A stretch of 64,000 nt of DNA from Tropicimonas aquimaris (GCF_042676185.1 NZ_JBHTJT010000006.1:186001-250000); one strand, 5' to 3'. Shown: positions 52,637 to 62,395, counted from the stretch's first letter. Notes: generated by a model not told the origin, from the letters alone. Translations and numbers: made by a program.

Positions 52637-53803
52637 TCAATCCCCATTGCGGAGGACGGCGATGAAGAAGCCATCGCCGCCGGATACGGGGGAAAGACGG
52701 TCCATGCGCTCGCAGGTCCAGTCATTGTTGCCTGTCAGAAACGCGGCAATCTGATCTTCATTCTCTGCCCGCAGGATCGAACAGGTCAAATAGGCGATCG
52801 CGCCGCCGGGCGCAGCCAGGTCGGCGACGTGCCGAAGAATACCAGCCTGTGTTTCGCACAGCTGTTCGAGGCCCGCGCGATCGAGGCGCCATTTTGCCTC
52901 GGGCTGGCGCCTCCAAGCGCCGCTTCCGGAGCAGGGAACATCCGCGACCACCAGATCAAATGGCGCGCGACCTTCGACATCGGCGCTTGCGACGGTTTGA
53001 ATGCGAGCGCCCGCTCGCGCCGCGCGAGCGGGGATGTCGCGCATCCTTTCGGGCGACGCATCGTGGGCGAGGATCTGGCCCGAGAACCGCGCGGCAAGTG
53101 CCAGGGATTTGCCGCCGCCACCTGAGCAATAATCGAGGATCCTCCCGTCATCGGGGAGCGGGATGAGGTCGGACACGGCCTGCGATGCGGCGTCCTGCAA
53201 CTCGACCAGGCCCTCCTGGTAGCTGCGGGAGAGATGGACGCGCCGGGCGCCGTCCGTCACACGAAGCGCGGTCGGCGAGAGGGGATGCGGTTCGCAGTCT
53301 ATACCCTCCTCACGCAGTGCCGCGCGGGCGGATTCGCGGTCCGAACGTGCAGCATTGACCCGCAGGAACACGCCAGCCCTCGACCGCAAGGCGCTGAGAG
53401 CCTGTTCGAAATCCGCCCCGAGGCTGGCTCGCAGATCCTCTTCAAGCCATTCGGGGCAATCCAGCCGCTCGGTCTCGGTCAAGGTGGCCAAATGGCTCCG
53501 CTCGGCCTCGCTCATGGGCGCCAGGGCGTAGCCCTGTCCAGTCAGCACGCTATCGGGATCGGTGCCCGCAAGCCGCAGCAGACCGATCACGAGGCCGCGG
53601 CCGGTTTCCGCCCCGCCGAGGGCTGCCGCGGAACGGCGTTGGCGGATTGCGTCGAACACGTGATCCCTTACCGCCGCCCGGTCGCGCGAGCCAGCGAACC
53701 GGCTGCGCCGCGCCCAGTTCGTCAGGACGCGCTCGGCCGGGTCTCCGGCGAGGTAGCTGTCGAGAATGTCTGCCGCGGCGGCATATCTTGCGTCCGGGGT
53801 CAC
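52637..53803 (-). CDS. RsmB/NOP-family RNA cytosine-C5 methyltransferase
   Basis: SAM-dependent m5C methyltransferase of 388 residues. An N-terminal NusB-like helical part (about 1-75) leads to a Rossmann domain with LDYCSGGGGKSLALAA. The two catalytic cysteines lie in DVPCSGSGAW and AYLTCSI. It resembles RsmB, which modifies C967 of 16S rRNA, but family members vary in target. The GTG at 53803 is the start. It lies about 70 bases upstream of cckA on the same strand. Confidence 0.9.
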   Translation of the reverse strand: MTPDARYAAAADILDSYLAGDPAERVLTNWARRSRFAGSRDRAAVRDHVFDAIRQRRSAAALGGAETGRGLVIGLLRLAGTDPDSVLTGQGYALAPMSEAERSHLATLTETERLDCPEWLEEDLRASLGADFEQALSALRSRAGVFLRVNAARSDRESARAALREEGIDCEPHPLSPTALRVTDGARRVHLSRSYQEGLVELQDAASQAVSDLIPLPDDGRILDYCSGGGGKSLALAARFSGQILAHDASPERMRDIPARAARAGARIQTVASADVEGRAPFDLVVADVPCSGSGAWRRQPEAKWRLDRAGLEQLCETQAGILRHVADLAAPGGAIAYLTCSILRAENEDQIAAFLTGNNDWTCERMDRLSPVSGGDGFFIAVLRNGD

Positions 53804-53957
53804 ACGTCCCTGCCTTTCCGGAACGGCCCGCGTCCCTCGCCTGCCCGTTGCATTCCAGCCTCCGCGCCTGCTGTCTCCGCGATCCCGCCTCGGTGCGGTC
53901 GCAGCACCTGTCTACGCCCCCGGTTCCGGTTGTGAAAGGTCCCGCAGCGGCAGCCTG

Positions 53958-54869
53958 CTAGCCCGCTTCCGGGTGGTCGGCCGCGGCGACCTCGCCGAGC
54001 GGGATTACATCGACCGACTGGGTAGTGCTGTGTTCTCCGGCCAGCCGCATGACGCCCTTGACCGGCGCGACATCGCCGTAGTCGCGGCCATGGGCGATCA
54101 CCACGTGGTCGCGGCTCACCGCAATCGCATTGGTCGGATCGTATTCGACCCAGCCCATCTGGTGCCCGCACCATGCCCGGACCCAGGCATGCATCGCATC
54201 CGCGCCCTCCAGCCGCTCCTGCCCCTTGGGCGGGACGGTCCGCAGGAAGCCGCTGACATATCCCGCCGGTACGCCGATCCCGCGCAAGCAGGTAATCATC
54301 ACGTGGCTGAAGTCCTGGCAGACCCCGTGGCGCCGCTCGAAGGCGGTGAGCGCGGGGGTGTCGACCTCGGTGGCCTCCGGATCGAACTCGAACTCGGAGT
54401 GGATGCGATTGCCCAGCTTGCGGACAAGGTCGAGCACGGTGGCAGAGTTGTCCGCGACCTCCATCGCGTAGGAGGTCATCTCCGGGTGGGTCATGATCCA
54501 CGGCGACGGCCCGGTGAAATGGTGCGGCGCGTCGGCGTCTAGCCCCCGGTGCGCGGCGATGTCCCTCGGCAGGTCGGCCAATCGCGGCGAGACGTCAAGC
54601 AGTCTCCCCGGTCCGACGCGTTCGACAAGGGCCGACATTTCGAACCGGCTTTCCGCGTGGGGCTGGTCGATCGCCACCTCCACGGTCCGGTTGCCAAAGA
54701 AATCGGCCCCCTCCAGCCACTCCACCGGTTCCGGCAGAACCCGAAGCATGGGCTCGCGCACCTCCTGCAACCCGGGGATCTCGGCGGGCAGCAGGCGCAG
54801 AAGGTGCCGGCCGGAACTGGCAGCCGCCGGATAGTCATACGTGATCGACATGCGGATTTCGTACTGCAT
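53958..54869 (-). CDS. Transglutaminase-like cysteine protease family protein
   Basis: The 303 residues combine an N-terminal beta domain (bacterial transglutaminase-like N-terminal region, about 1-90) with a transglutaminase core. The catalytic triad is C in RRHGVCQDFSH, H in GADAMHAWV and D in VEYDPTNA. It lies nine bases after the ATP-grasp/Alpha-E gene and is surely cotranscribed. Such trios are widespread and proposed to make or trim a peptide; the product is unknown. No signal peptide is seen. Confidence 0.92.
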   Translation of the reverse strand: MQYEIRMSITYDYPAAASSGRHLLRLLPAEIPGLQEVREPMLRVLPEPVEWLEGADFFGNRTVEVAIDQPHAESRFEMSALVERVGPGRLLDVSPRLADLPRDIAAHRGLDADAPHHFTGPSPWIMTHPEMTSYAMEVADNSATVLDLVRKLGNRIHSEFEFDPEATEVDTPALTAFERRHGVCQDFSHVMITCLRGIGVPAGYVSGFLRTVPPKGQERLEGADAMHAWVRAWCGHQMGWVEYDPTNAIAVSRDHVVIAHGRDYGDVAPVKGVMRLAGEHSTTQSVDVIPLGEVAAADHPEAG

Positions 54870-54878
54870 CGCCGGCCC

Positions 54879-57248
54879 CTATTTCAGATAGGCCAGCGTG
54901 AGCTGGTCCGACATGTCGGCGATCTCTGTCCGCAGCCGCTCGAGCGCGGTCGTGTCGAGCGTCTCGGGCTCGTGCAGCGCCAGATCCGTGCGCGCCCTGA
55001 GGACCGAGCGCGCGAAGGGCGTCATCTGGCGGTGATCTCCTGCCCCCGGAAGATGCGCCAGGTGCCCCTCGACGTCGTTGAGCTGGCACAGGATCGAGCG
55101 AGGGTTCAGCGCGTCCAGCCCCAGCAGGTCGATCACTGTCGCGCGGTTCATCGCGACCGTGTAGCGGCGGTGATGGGTCATCACGCTGTCGGCGATCTCG
55201 ATCGCGATGTCCAGGCTGCCCGGCGGCGACACGGGATCGGCAAAGGCCATGAGGCAGCCCGCGGTGTTGGAGGCGCGCTCGAATGCGCGGCCGAGCGACA
55301 GGAAGCGCCAGCCGGTAAAGCGGTACATGTTGTCATGGACCAGCCCAGAGAAGCCGTTGAGCTTGCGTAGCAGCACGCTCATCGCCCGGGCCGCGTCATC
55401 GCCCGCCATCACCTTGCGCGCGAAACCCGACGCCGTACGTTCGAGATCGGCCAGCGCCAGCGTGCCGTCGACGGAGAAGCGGTCCCCCACATGCCCCGCG
55501 CTGAGGTAGGCCGAATGGATCGCGCTCTCGAGCGCCTTCGGCACCGGTTCCGAGGCATCGCAATCGTAGCCTTCCAGATGCGCCGCCGCGAGCCGCAGAA
55601 GCTGGCTGTCCGGGGTATCGGTTTCGGCAAGGCGCGAATGGTAGGCGCGCAGCAGGCGGACGAGGTATTCCGAGCGCTCGACATAGCGGCCGAGCCAGAA
55701 CAGGTTGTCCGCCGACCGGCTGGGCAGCGCGCCCGGCGGGGTCCGGGCCACACGTTCTCCGGCGGGCTGGGCGATCGAGACGACCTCGGCCTCCTCCTTG
55801 CCCACCACCCAGACATCCGCGACCCGGCCGCCGCGCTGCATCGCCAGCACGTTGGACGCGGCCGACCGCCCGATCCGGGCAAACCCGCCCGGCATCACCT
55901 GCCAGCCGTCGGTGGTGCGCGCGAGGAAGACCCGCAGGCTCATCGGCCGTGGCTGCAATGTGCCGTCGACCAGTGCCGGCGCCGTCGAAAGCCGCACCCG
56001 TTCCTGCCCGACCAGCGCGCCGCCCCGGCGCTCGATCCAGTCGCTGAACCCAGTGGCAGGCGGCGTCACGTCGCCGGTTTCATAGGCCAGCCCGGTCGAG
56101 AAGGCGTCGCCCAGCGTCATTCGCTCGGCATTCTCGCGCACGTAGGCGCGCTCGCTCTCCTGCCCGCACCACCAGGTGGCGATATTGGGCATCCGCAGCG
56201 GGCGGCCGTTCAGCACCTGGCTCAGGCGCGGCAGGAAGGCCATCAGCGCCCGGGTTTCCAGCACGCCGGCGCCGAGCGCGTTGAGCATCGTGAGGTTGCC
56301 CTCCCGCACCGCCCGGAGCAGGCCCGGCGTTCCGAGCTGGGAGCCGCCGTTGAGTTCCAGCGGATCGGCCCAGGCCGCATCAAGCCGCCGCCACAGCACC
56401 GAGATCGGCTGCAGCCCGTCGACGGTCCGGATCATCAGCCGGCCCTTGCGCACGGCAAGGTCCTCGCCCTCCAGCAGCGTCAGGCCGAGGTAGCGCGCGA
56501 TGAAGGCGTGCTCGAAATAGGTCTCGTTCATCGGGCCCGGCGTGAGAATGCCGACCCGGCTGTCGCCGTTCTCGCGCATCGAGCTCAACTGGTCGCGGAA
56601 GGCGCGGAAGAAGCCGGCCAGCCGGGTCACGTTGGCGCTGGCGAAGATGTCGGAGTAGACGCGCGTGGTCGCCATCCGGTTTTCGAGCGCGAAGCCGGCG
56701 CCGGAAGGGGCCTGCGTCCGGTCGCCCAGCACCCACCACTCGCCCCCCGGCCCACGTCCGATGTCGAAGGCGACGAAATGCAGGAAATGCCCCGAGCGCG
56801 GGCGCACGCCGACGAGCGGGCGCAGCCATTCGGCATTCTGCGCCACCAGCGCCGCCGGCAGGTGGCCCTGCTGCACCAGCCGGTTCTCGCCGTAGAGATC
56901 GGCGACGATCTTTTCCAAGAGGTCGGCGCGTTCGATCAGTCCGGCGCAGATCCCGCTCCAGTCTGTCTCGGAGATCAGCAGCGGGATGTGGCTGAGCGGC
57001 CAGTCCCGCCGACCGGTGTCCTGGGGACCGTAACGACGGAAATAAACGCCCGCATCGCGCAGGTAGCGGTCGCCATGCGCAATCCGCCCGGCCAGCTTTT
57101 CGGGCGTCATGGATGCAAGGCGGGCGATGAACGCCTCCCAGACCGGCCGAACGGCCCCGTCCGGGCCGATCAGCTCGTCGGGCACGCCCTCGAGGGCCGC
57201 ATAGCCCGAGAGAAACCGCTGCACCGCATCGGCCGAATTGCCGTCCAT
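54879..57248 (-). CDS. Fused circularly permuted ATP-grasp and Alpha-E (DUF403) protein
   Basis: The 789 residues fuse two domains that are often separate genes. The first (about 1-470) is a circularly permuted type 2 ATP-grasp ligase with DAGVYFRRYGPQDTGRRDWPL, GGEWWVLGDRTQAPSGAGFALENR (in parts) and RVGILTPGPMNETYFEHAFIARYLG (in parts). The second (about 510-789) is an Alpha-E helical domain with SADNLFWLGRYVERSEYLVRLLRAY (in parts) and AFERASNTAGCL. It heads a two-gene operon with the transglutaminase. An amide-bond-forming role is inferred from the ATP-grasp fold; the substrate is unknown. Confidence 0.92.
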   Translation of the reverse strand: MDGNSADAVQRFLSGYAALEGVPDELIGPDGAVRPVWEAFIARLASMTPEKLAGRIAHGDRYLRDAGVYFRRYGPQDTGRRDWPLSHIPLLISETDWSGICAGLIERADLLEKIVADLYGENRLVQQGHLPAALVAQNAEWLRPLVGVRPRSGHFLHFVAFDIGRGPGGEWWVLGDRTQAPSGAGFALENRMATTRVYSDIFASANVTRLAGFFRAFRDQLSSMRENGDSRVGILTPGPMNETYFEHAFIARYLGLTLLEGEDLAVRKGRLMIRTVDGLQPISVLWRRLDAAWADPLELNGGSQLGTPGLLRAVREGNLTMLNALGAGVLETRALMAFLPRLSQVLNGRPLRMPNIATWWCGQESERAYVRENAERMTLGDAFSTGLAYETGDVTPPATGFSDWIERRGGALVGQERVRLSTAPALVDGTLQPRPMSLRVFLARTTDGWQVMPGGFARIGRSAASNVLAMQRGGRVADVWVVGKEEAEVVSIAQPAGERVARTPPGALPSRSADNLFWLGRYVERSEYLVRLLRAYHSRLAETDTPDSQLLRLAAAHLEGYDCDASEPVPKALESAIHSAYLSAGHVGDRFSVDGTLALADLERTASGFARKVMAGDDAARAMSVLLRKLNGFSGLVHDNMYRFTGWRFLSLGRAFERASNTAGCLMAFADPVSPPGSLDIAIEIADSVMTHHRRYTVAMNRATVIDLLGLDALNPRSILCQLNDVEGHLAHLPGAGDHRQMTPFARSVLRARTDLALHEPETLDTTALERLRTEIADMSDQLTLAYLK

Positions 57249-57657
57249 TGGCCCTCCATCGACCGTAAGAAACCCTGCGCCCGTCGCAGATCGGGCGTCA
57301 ATAGAAACTCCCTATGGGGCAATGCCGCAGGGGGCAAGTGGCACTGGCCCAATGCACATACGCCCTGAGCCGTGAAAGACGCAGGGTTTCGACCGCGTTT
57401 TCCGTGGGCCGGGATAAGGCACGCGGACTGCCCGATGCAGCGCGCTTCCCCAGCAGACAATCGCGTCTGCCCCGGCCAATGCATCACAGGGAGACAAACG
57501 CGCAGGAAGCGGGCATCGCTTCGCCAATCGGAAACACGCGCCCGGAATCGCCGTGGCCCATGTCGCATTTCGCCGATAAACGCGCGTTTTTCTGGTTTCA
57601 GGCGGCGGCATCGCGCTGCAGGGTCTGCCGAAGCACGAACACCGGATGGAAAGACCC
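57249..57657. other. Divergent intergenic region, ATP-grasp / purU
   Basis: About 410 bases between two divergent genes. No frame with a ribosome site and coding character was found on either strand, and no recognisable riboswitch core. It must hold the promoters of both operons. A G-rich patch at 57316-57340 and several short palindromes are present but form no clear structure. Confidence 0.4.
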
Positions 57658-58542
57658 ATGAGCCGATTTGCCCTGACCGTGAAATGCCCCACCCGACGCG
57701 GCATCGTCGCGGCCGTCTCGACCTATCTCGCCGACGCCGATTGCAATATCACAGACAGCCAGCAGTTCGACGACCTCGAGACGGCGAACTTCTTCATGCG
57801 CATCTCCTTTACCAGCGAGGGCGGCAAGGACATGGCCGAGCTCGCCGCGGCCTTCCTGCCCATCGCCGAGCAGTTCGAGATGGAGCACGCCTTCCACGAC
57901 GCCGATGCCAAGATGAAGGTAATCATCATGGTGTCGCGCTTCGGCCATTGCCTGAACGACCTCCTGTATCGCTCGAAGATCGGCGCTCTTCCAATTGATA
58001 TCGTTGGAGTTATTTCCAATCACATGGACTACCAGAAGGTGGTGGTGAACCATGACATCCCGTTCCATTGCATCAAGGTCACCAAGGCCAACAAGCCGCA
58101 GGCCGAGGCGCGTCAGATGGAGATCGTGGAGGAAACCGGCGCGGAACTGATCGTGCTGGCCCGCTACATGCAGGTGCTCTCGGATGACATGTGCCAGAAG
58201 ATGTCGGGCCGGATCATCAACATCCACCACTCCTTCCTGCCCAGCTTCAAGGGGGCCAACCCCTACAAGCAGGCCTTCGAGCGGGGCGTGAAGCTGATCG
58301 GGGCCACGTCGCACTACGTAACCGCCGATCTCGACGAGGGCCCGATCATCGAGCAGGACATCGTGCGCGTGACCCATGCCCAATCGGCGGCGGATTACGT
58401 CTCGCTCGGACGGGACGTGGAGAGCCTGGTGCTGAGCCGTGCGATCCACGCCCATATCCACCACCGCGTGTTCCTGAACGGCAACAAGACCGTGGTGTTC
58501 CCCGCGAGCCCGGGTGGCTACGCCTCCGAACGGATGGGCTGA
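57658..58542 (+). CDS. purU: Formyltetrahydrofolate deformylase
   Basis: Enzyme hydrolysing 10-formyl-THF to THF and formate, balancing one-carbon units. The 294 residues have an N-terminal ACT domain (about 1-85, CPTRRGIVAAVSTYLAD) and a formyltransferase-fold catalytic domain with IVGVISNHMDY, LARYMQVLSDDMC, INIHHSFLPSFKGANPY and GATSHYVTADLDEGPII. The ATG at 57658 gives the usual N-terminus; an ATG at 57646 would add four residues. Confidence 0.96.
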   Translation: MSRFALTVKCPTRRGIVAAVSTYLADADCNITDSQQFDDLETANFFMRISFTSEGGKDMAELAAAFLPIAEQFEMEHAFHDADAKMKVIIMVSRFGHCLNDLLYRSKIGALPIDIVGVISNHMDYQKVVVNHDIPFHCIKVTKANKPQAEARQMEIVEETGAELIVLARYMQVLSDDMCQKMSGRIINIHHSFLPSFKGANPYKQAFERGVKLIGATSHYVTADLDEGPIIEQDIVRVTHAQSAADYVSLGRDVESLVLSRAIHAHIHHRVFLNGNKTVVFPASPGGYASERMG

Positions 58543-58638
58543 ACCCGGCCCTGCCCCGACACCGTCGGGACGGCGTGCTTTTTCCCTTCTGCCGCCGGGT
58601 GTTGGCCGATAGACTTCGGCCGACCGCCCGGAGCCCCC

Positions 58639-59760
58639 ATGCCAGACAGCCCGACCAAGCCGCCGCTCATCAGCCCGGACGTGATCCGGATCTCGGCGCT
58701 CGTGCTCGCGACGGCGCTGATCACGCTGATCTTCTTCGGGATGATCCGGGGTTTCCTGATCTCGCTGCTGATGGCGGCGATCGTGGCAGAGATGTCGCGC
58801 CCACTCTACCGGCGGATCCAGAGGATGGTCGGCGGGCGGCGCAATCCCGCGGCGGCGATCACCCTGACGCTGATTATCGTGCTCGGGATCGTGCCGATCT
58901 TCTTCATCGCAACGGTCGCCGCAGAACAGGCGCTCGGCCTGCCGCGGACGGTGGTGCGCGTGCTTGACGGCCTCGCCGAGCGGAGCGCCACCTGGGAATG
59001 GCCGGACTGGCTGCCCTACGAGGAGGACATGGACCAGATCGGCCCGGAGGTGATCGCCAAGATCGGCGATCTTGTCAGCGCCACCGCCCGCTACATGGTG
59101 GGCACGATGTCGGCGGTCACCCGGGGCACGGCGCTGCTCTTTCTCGACACCTTCATCTTTCTCTACGCCCTGTTCTTCTTCCTGAAGATGGAGACACCGG
59201 TGATGAAGCAGATCCTGCGCTTCACCGGGCTGGCGCCGGAAACCCAGCACAAGCTTGCCGACCGCGCGGTCTCGGTCAGCCGGGCCACCATCAAGGGCGT
59301 GCTGGTGATCGGCGTGGTGCAGGGCCTGCTGGGGGGGCTGGGGTTCTGGGCGGCCGGGATCGAGGGCGCGACCTTCTGGGGCGTCGTCATGGCGATCGTG
59401 TCGATCATCCCCGGCGTCGGGCCGAGCCTCGTGCTGGCGGTCGGCGTGCTGTTCCTGTTCGCGGCGGGCGACACGACGGCGGCGATCGGGCTGGCACTCT
59501 GGGCCGGGCTGGTGGTGACCACGATCGACAACATCCTGCGCCCGATCCTGGTGGGACGGGACACGCAGATGCACGACATCCTGATCCTGGTCTCCACCTT
59601 CGGCGGCCTGGGGATGTTCGGCGCGGTGGGACTGATCCTCGGGCCAGTGGTCGCCGGTGTCTTCGTCACGATCTGGGCGACGCTGGCCGAGGCGGTGATG
59701 GAGCAGTCGGAACACCCCGAGGAAGCGCCCTCCGACGGGTCAGCCGCACAGTCGGGATAG
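58639..59760 (+). CDS. AI-2E family transporter
   Basis: Inner-membrane protein of 373 residues with about eight spans. Two N-terminal spans (VIRISALVLATALITLIFFG) are followed by a long soluble loop (about 95-160) and a C-terminal block. That block contains SIIPGVGPSLVLAVGVLFLF and the AI-2E signature LRPILVGRDTQMHDILILVSTFGGL (in parts). The family was named for AI-2 export, but members also act as sodium/proton antiporters, so the substrate is not assigned. Confidence 0.9.
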   Translation: MPDSPTKPPLISPDVIRISALVLATALITLIFFGMIRGFLISLLMAAIVAEMSRPLYRRIQRMVGGRRNPAAAITLTLIIVLGIVPIFFIATVAAEQALGLPRTVVRVLDGLAERSATWEWPDWLPYEEDMDQIGPEVIAKIGDLVSATARYMVGTMSAVTRGTALLFLDTFIFLYALFFFLKMETPVMKQILRFTGLAPETQHKLADRAVSVSRATIKGVLVIGVVQGLLGGLGFWAAGIEGATFWGVVMAIVSIIPGVGPSLVLAVGVLFLFAAGDTTAAIGLALWAGLVVTTIDNILRPILVGRDTQMHDILILVSTFGGLGMFGAVGLILGPVVAGVFVTIWATLAEAVMEQSEHPEEAPSDGSAAQSG

Positions 59761-59800
59761 GCCGCGCCCTGCCCCGGCGGCTCGTTGCGGGCAGTGCGGA

Positions 59801-59846
59801 ACCGGGGCGCTGCCCCGGCCCCCGGGATATTTCCGGACAGGTGAAA
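59801..59846 (+). repeat. Dispersed repeat element 1, copy B
   Basis: The hairpin CCGGGGC-GCT-GCCCCGG (59802-59818) is followed by CCCCCGGGATATTT and GGACAG, the same order of parts as at 22352-22399. It lies between the convergent AI-2E and aminotransferase genes, 7 bases from the aminotransferase stop, and may act as a two-way terminator. Confidence 0.6.
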
Positions 59847-59853
59847 GGGCCGG

Positions 59854-61092
59854 TCAGCCCGGCTGCGGGGCCGGATCGGTGGCGGGTAGCGCGGCGCTCT
59901 CCTGAAGGGACAGGACCTCGCTGCGGATGATCCGCGAGATCAGCGCGCAATCCTCGAGCGAGAAGGTCAGCGGCAGGCGCATGTCGATCAGCCCGGCCAG
60001 CACTCGGTCGGTCTGCGGCAGGGGCGCGGGCGCGGCGTAGCGCCAGTGATCGTAGCGCGAGGTGAAGGCGACAGGACGGTCGGCGCCGAACCATTTGAGA
60101 TCCACCCCGCGGGCGGCACAGTTTTGGATGAGCGCGCCGATCGCCTGCGCGTTCCAGCCCGGCAGCAGGAACTGGAAGGAGGAGCCGACGTAGGCCTCCG
60201 CCTCCGGACGCGCGATGAGGCTCAGACCGGGCAGATCGCGCAGCCCTGCCTCGACGCAGCGGTAGCGCGCGTTCCACGCGTCGCAGCGCGCCCCGAGCCC
60301 GGCGAGCTGCGGACGCAGGATCGCGGCGCGCAGATTGTCCATCCGCGCCGACATGTTCGGCACGTCGAGCCGGAGCGGCTCGAAGGCCTCAGCCGGCGGC
60401 GCGGCACGGTGGCGCTCGTAAAGCATGTAGCTGCCGGACATCAGCACGGCCCGGGCCATCGCCTCGGCATCGTCGGAGACCAGCAGGCCGCCCTCGCCGG
60501 AATTCATGTGCTTGTACGTCTGGGTCGAATAGCAGCCCATCAGCCCGTGCCGGCCGGAGGGCGTGCCGTTCCACGCCGCTCCCATGGTGTGGGCGCAATC
60601 CTCGATCACGGTGAGCCCGGCGTCGCGGCAAAGTTCCATCAGCCGATCCATGTCGCAGATGTGGCCACGCATGTGCGACAGAAGCAGAACCCGTGCCTCC
60701 GGCGTCGCGCGGGCGCATTCTGCGAGGTGGTCGAGATCGATGGTGAGCGCCGGGGTGGTCTCGATCAGCACCGGCCGTCCGCCGACCGCGGCGATGGCGC
60801 CGGGCACCGGCGCCAGGGTGAAGGCATTGGTCAGCACCGGATCCCCGGGCTTCACGCCGGCCGCGCGCAGGGCGATGGTGATCGCCTGCCCGCCCGAGGC
60901 CACCGCGAGGCAGTAGCGCGCGCCCGTGGCGGCGGCGAATTCCTCCTCCAGCAGGGCCGTCTCGCCGGCCTCGCCCGGCACGGTGTTGTAGCGGTGCAGG
61001 CGGCCGTGGCGCAGCACGTCGAGCGCTGCGGCGATGCCCTCTTCGGGGATCGGCTCCTGCTGGGTGAAGCTGCCATCGAAACGTTCGGTCAT
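59854..61092 (-). CDS. DegT/DnrJ/EryC1/StrS-type PLP aminotransferase
   Basis: Fold-type I PLP enzyme of 412 residues. It has the sugar-aminotransferase pattern: YCLAVASGGQAITIALRAAGV near residue 60, VIEDCAHTMGAAW with the PLP-ring aspartate, and QTYKHMNSGEGGLL with the internal-aldimine lysine. Most members make amino sugars for glycans or antibiotics. No sugar-nucleotide genes flank it, so the pathway is open. It is divergent from the exonuclease gene. Confidence 0.88.
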   Translation of the reverse strand: MTERFDGSFTQQEPIPEEGIAAALDVLRHGRLHRYNTVPGEAGETALLEEEFAAATGARYCLAVASGGQAITIALRAAGVKPGDPVLTNAFTLAPVPGAIAAVGGRPVLIETTPALTIDLDHLAECARATPEARVLLLSHMRGHICDMDRLMELCRDAGLTVIEDCAHTMGAAWNGTPSGRHGLMGCYSTQTYKHMNSGEGGLLVSDDAEAMARAVLMSGSYMLYERHRAAPPAEAFEPLRLDVPNMSARMDNLRAAILRPQLAGLGARCDAWNARYRCVEAGLRDLPGLSLIARPEAEAYVGSSFQFLLPGWNAQAIGALIQNCAARGVDLKWFGADRPVAFTSRYDHWRYAAPAPLPQTDRVLAGLIDMRLPLTFSLEDCALISRIIRSEVLSLQESAALPATDPAPQPG

Positions 61093-61230
61093 GGCGCAAA
61101 GCTATGGGGGGAGGCGCGGGCGTCGTCAATCGCCGGGATACCCTCGCGCCGCGGTTTTGCTCTCCGCTTGCCCCTGCCCGGCGAGTCGAAGAAACTGCGC
61201 CGAACGGACCCCATTCGGAAAGAGCGCAGC

Positions 61231-62013
61231 ATGAAGATCGCCAGTTTCAACATCAACGGGATCAAGGCACGCCACCCCGCGCTCTGCGACTGGCTGGACG
61301 AGGCGCAGCCCGACGTGGCGCTTCTGCAGGAGATCAAGTCCGTCGACGAAGGCTTCCCGCGCGAGATGTTCGAGGAGCGCGGCTACAACGTCGAGACCCA
61401 TGGTCAGAAAGGGTTCAACGGGGTCGCGATCCTGTCGAAGCTGCCGCTGGAGGACGTGACCCGCGGCCTGCCGGGCGACGATTCGGACGAGCAGGCGCGC
61501 TGGATCGAGGCGACCGTCGTGGGAGACCGGACGGCGGTGCGTCTCTGCGGGCTCTACCTGCCCAACGGAAACCCGGCGCCGGGGCCGAAGTTCGACTACA
61601 AGCTTGGCTGGATGGAGCGCCTAAAGGCGCGCGCAAGGGACCTGCTGGCGCAGGAGGAACCGGCCTTGATGGCGGGCGACTACAACGTGATACCGCAGGA
61701 CGAGGACGCTGCCCGGCCGGAGGCCTGGCGCGAGGACGCGCTGGCCCGTCCGGAAAGCCGCCGCGCCTTTCGCGAGATCCTGAACCTCGGCTTCACTGAG
61801 GCCTTCCGCGCCCGCACACCGGGCCCCGGGCACTACACCTTCTGGGATTACCAGGCCGGCGCCTGGGACAGGAACGACGGCATCCGGATCGACCACCTGC
61901 TGCTGACCCCGCAGGCGGCGGACCTGCTGACGAACTGCCGGATCGACAAGGACATCCGCAATCGCCCGAAACCATCCGACCACGTGCCGATCTGGGTGGA
62001 ACTCGACGCCTGA
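61231..62013 (+). CDS. xth: Exonuclease III / AP endonuclease
   Basis: Endonuclease/exonuclease/phosphatase-fold DNA repair enzyme of 260 residues that cuts at abasic sites. Motifs: KIASFNINGIKARH, LLQEIKSVDEGFP with the metal-binding glutamate, GLYLPNGNP, MAGDYNVIP, and the C-terminal GIRIDHLLLTP and SDHVPIWVEL. The ATG at 61231 gives the family N-terminus. The open frame extends much further upstream but is antisense to the aminotransferase there. Confidence 0.95.
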   Translation: MKIASFNINGIKARHPALCDWLDEAQPDVALLQEIKSVDEGFPREMFEERGYNVETHGQKGFNGVAILSKLPLEDVTRGLPGDDSDEQARWIEATVVGDRTAVRLCGLYLPNGNPAPGPKFDYKLGWMERLKARARDLLAQEEPALMAGDYNVIPQDEDAARPEAWREDALARPESRRAFREILNLGFTEAFRARTPGPGHYTFWDYQAGAWDRNDGIRIDHLLLTPQAADLLTNCRIDKDIRNRPKPSDHVPIWVELDA

Positions 62014-62085
62014 GCCTCCGCCCGGCTTGACCGGGCGGCGTGGCACCGCATGCTGGCCTCAGAAGCCAGCGGAACGGAGGCACCG

Positions 62086-62376
62086 ATGCTCAGACATATC
62101 GTCCTGGTGACGTTCAAACCCGAGGCGACGGCAGAGGAACGCGCCGCGCTGCGCGCCGCCGTCGAGGGGTTTCGAGACAACGTGCCTGAAGTCCGGGCGC
62201 TGGAATGCGGCGAGAATGTCGGCAAGGGGCCGAACCATCACGACTTTGCGGTGGTGGCGGATTTCGACGACATGGCTGCCTTCCGTCGCTACATCGACAG
62301 CGATTTGCATAGGGCCTATGTGGCGGGGCCCGCCAAGGCCGTGGCGCGGCTCGCCGCGATCCAGCACGAAATCTGA
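62086..62376 (+). CDS. Dabb (stress-responsive A/B barrel) protein
   Basis: Small alpha/beta-barrel dimer of 96 residues. It starts MLRHIVLVTFKPEATAEERA and contains NHHDFAVVADFDDMAAFRRYIDSDLHRAYV (in parts), the Dabb pattern. No function is established for bacterial single-domain copies. GGAGG precedes the ATG at 62086. It is convergent with the DnaJ-domain gene. Confidence 0.9.
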   Translation: MLRHIVLVTFKPEATAEERAALRAAVEGFRDNVPEVRALECGENVGKGPNHHDFAVVADFDDMAAFRRYIDSDLHRAYVAGPAKAVARLAAIQHEI

Positions 62377-62395
62377 GGTCGGTTCCCGGCGCGGG

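Noticed and set aside
57249..57657. Possible riboswitch upstream of purU
   Set aside because: No glycine, SAM or other aptamer core could be recognised, and pairing is weak by eye. A covariance-model search would settle it.
60046..62013. A 655-codon plus-strand frame including exonuclease III
   Set aside because: The first 395 codons are antisense to the PLP aminotransferase and lack any domain; the enzyme begins at 61231.
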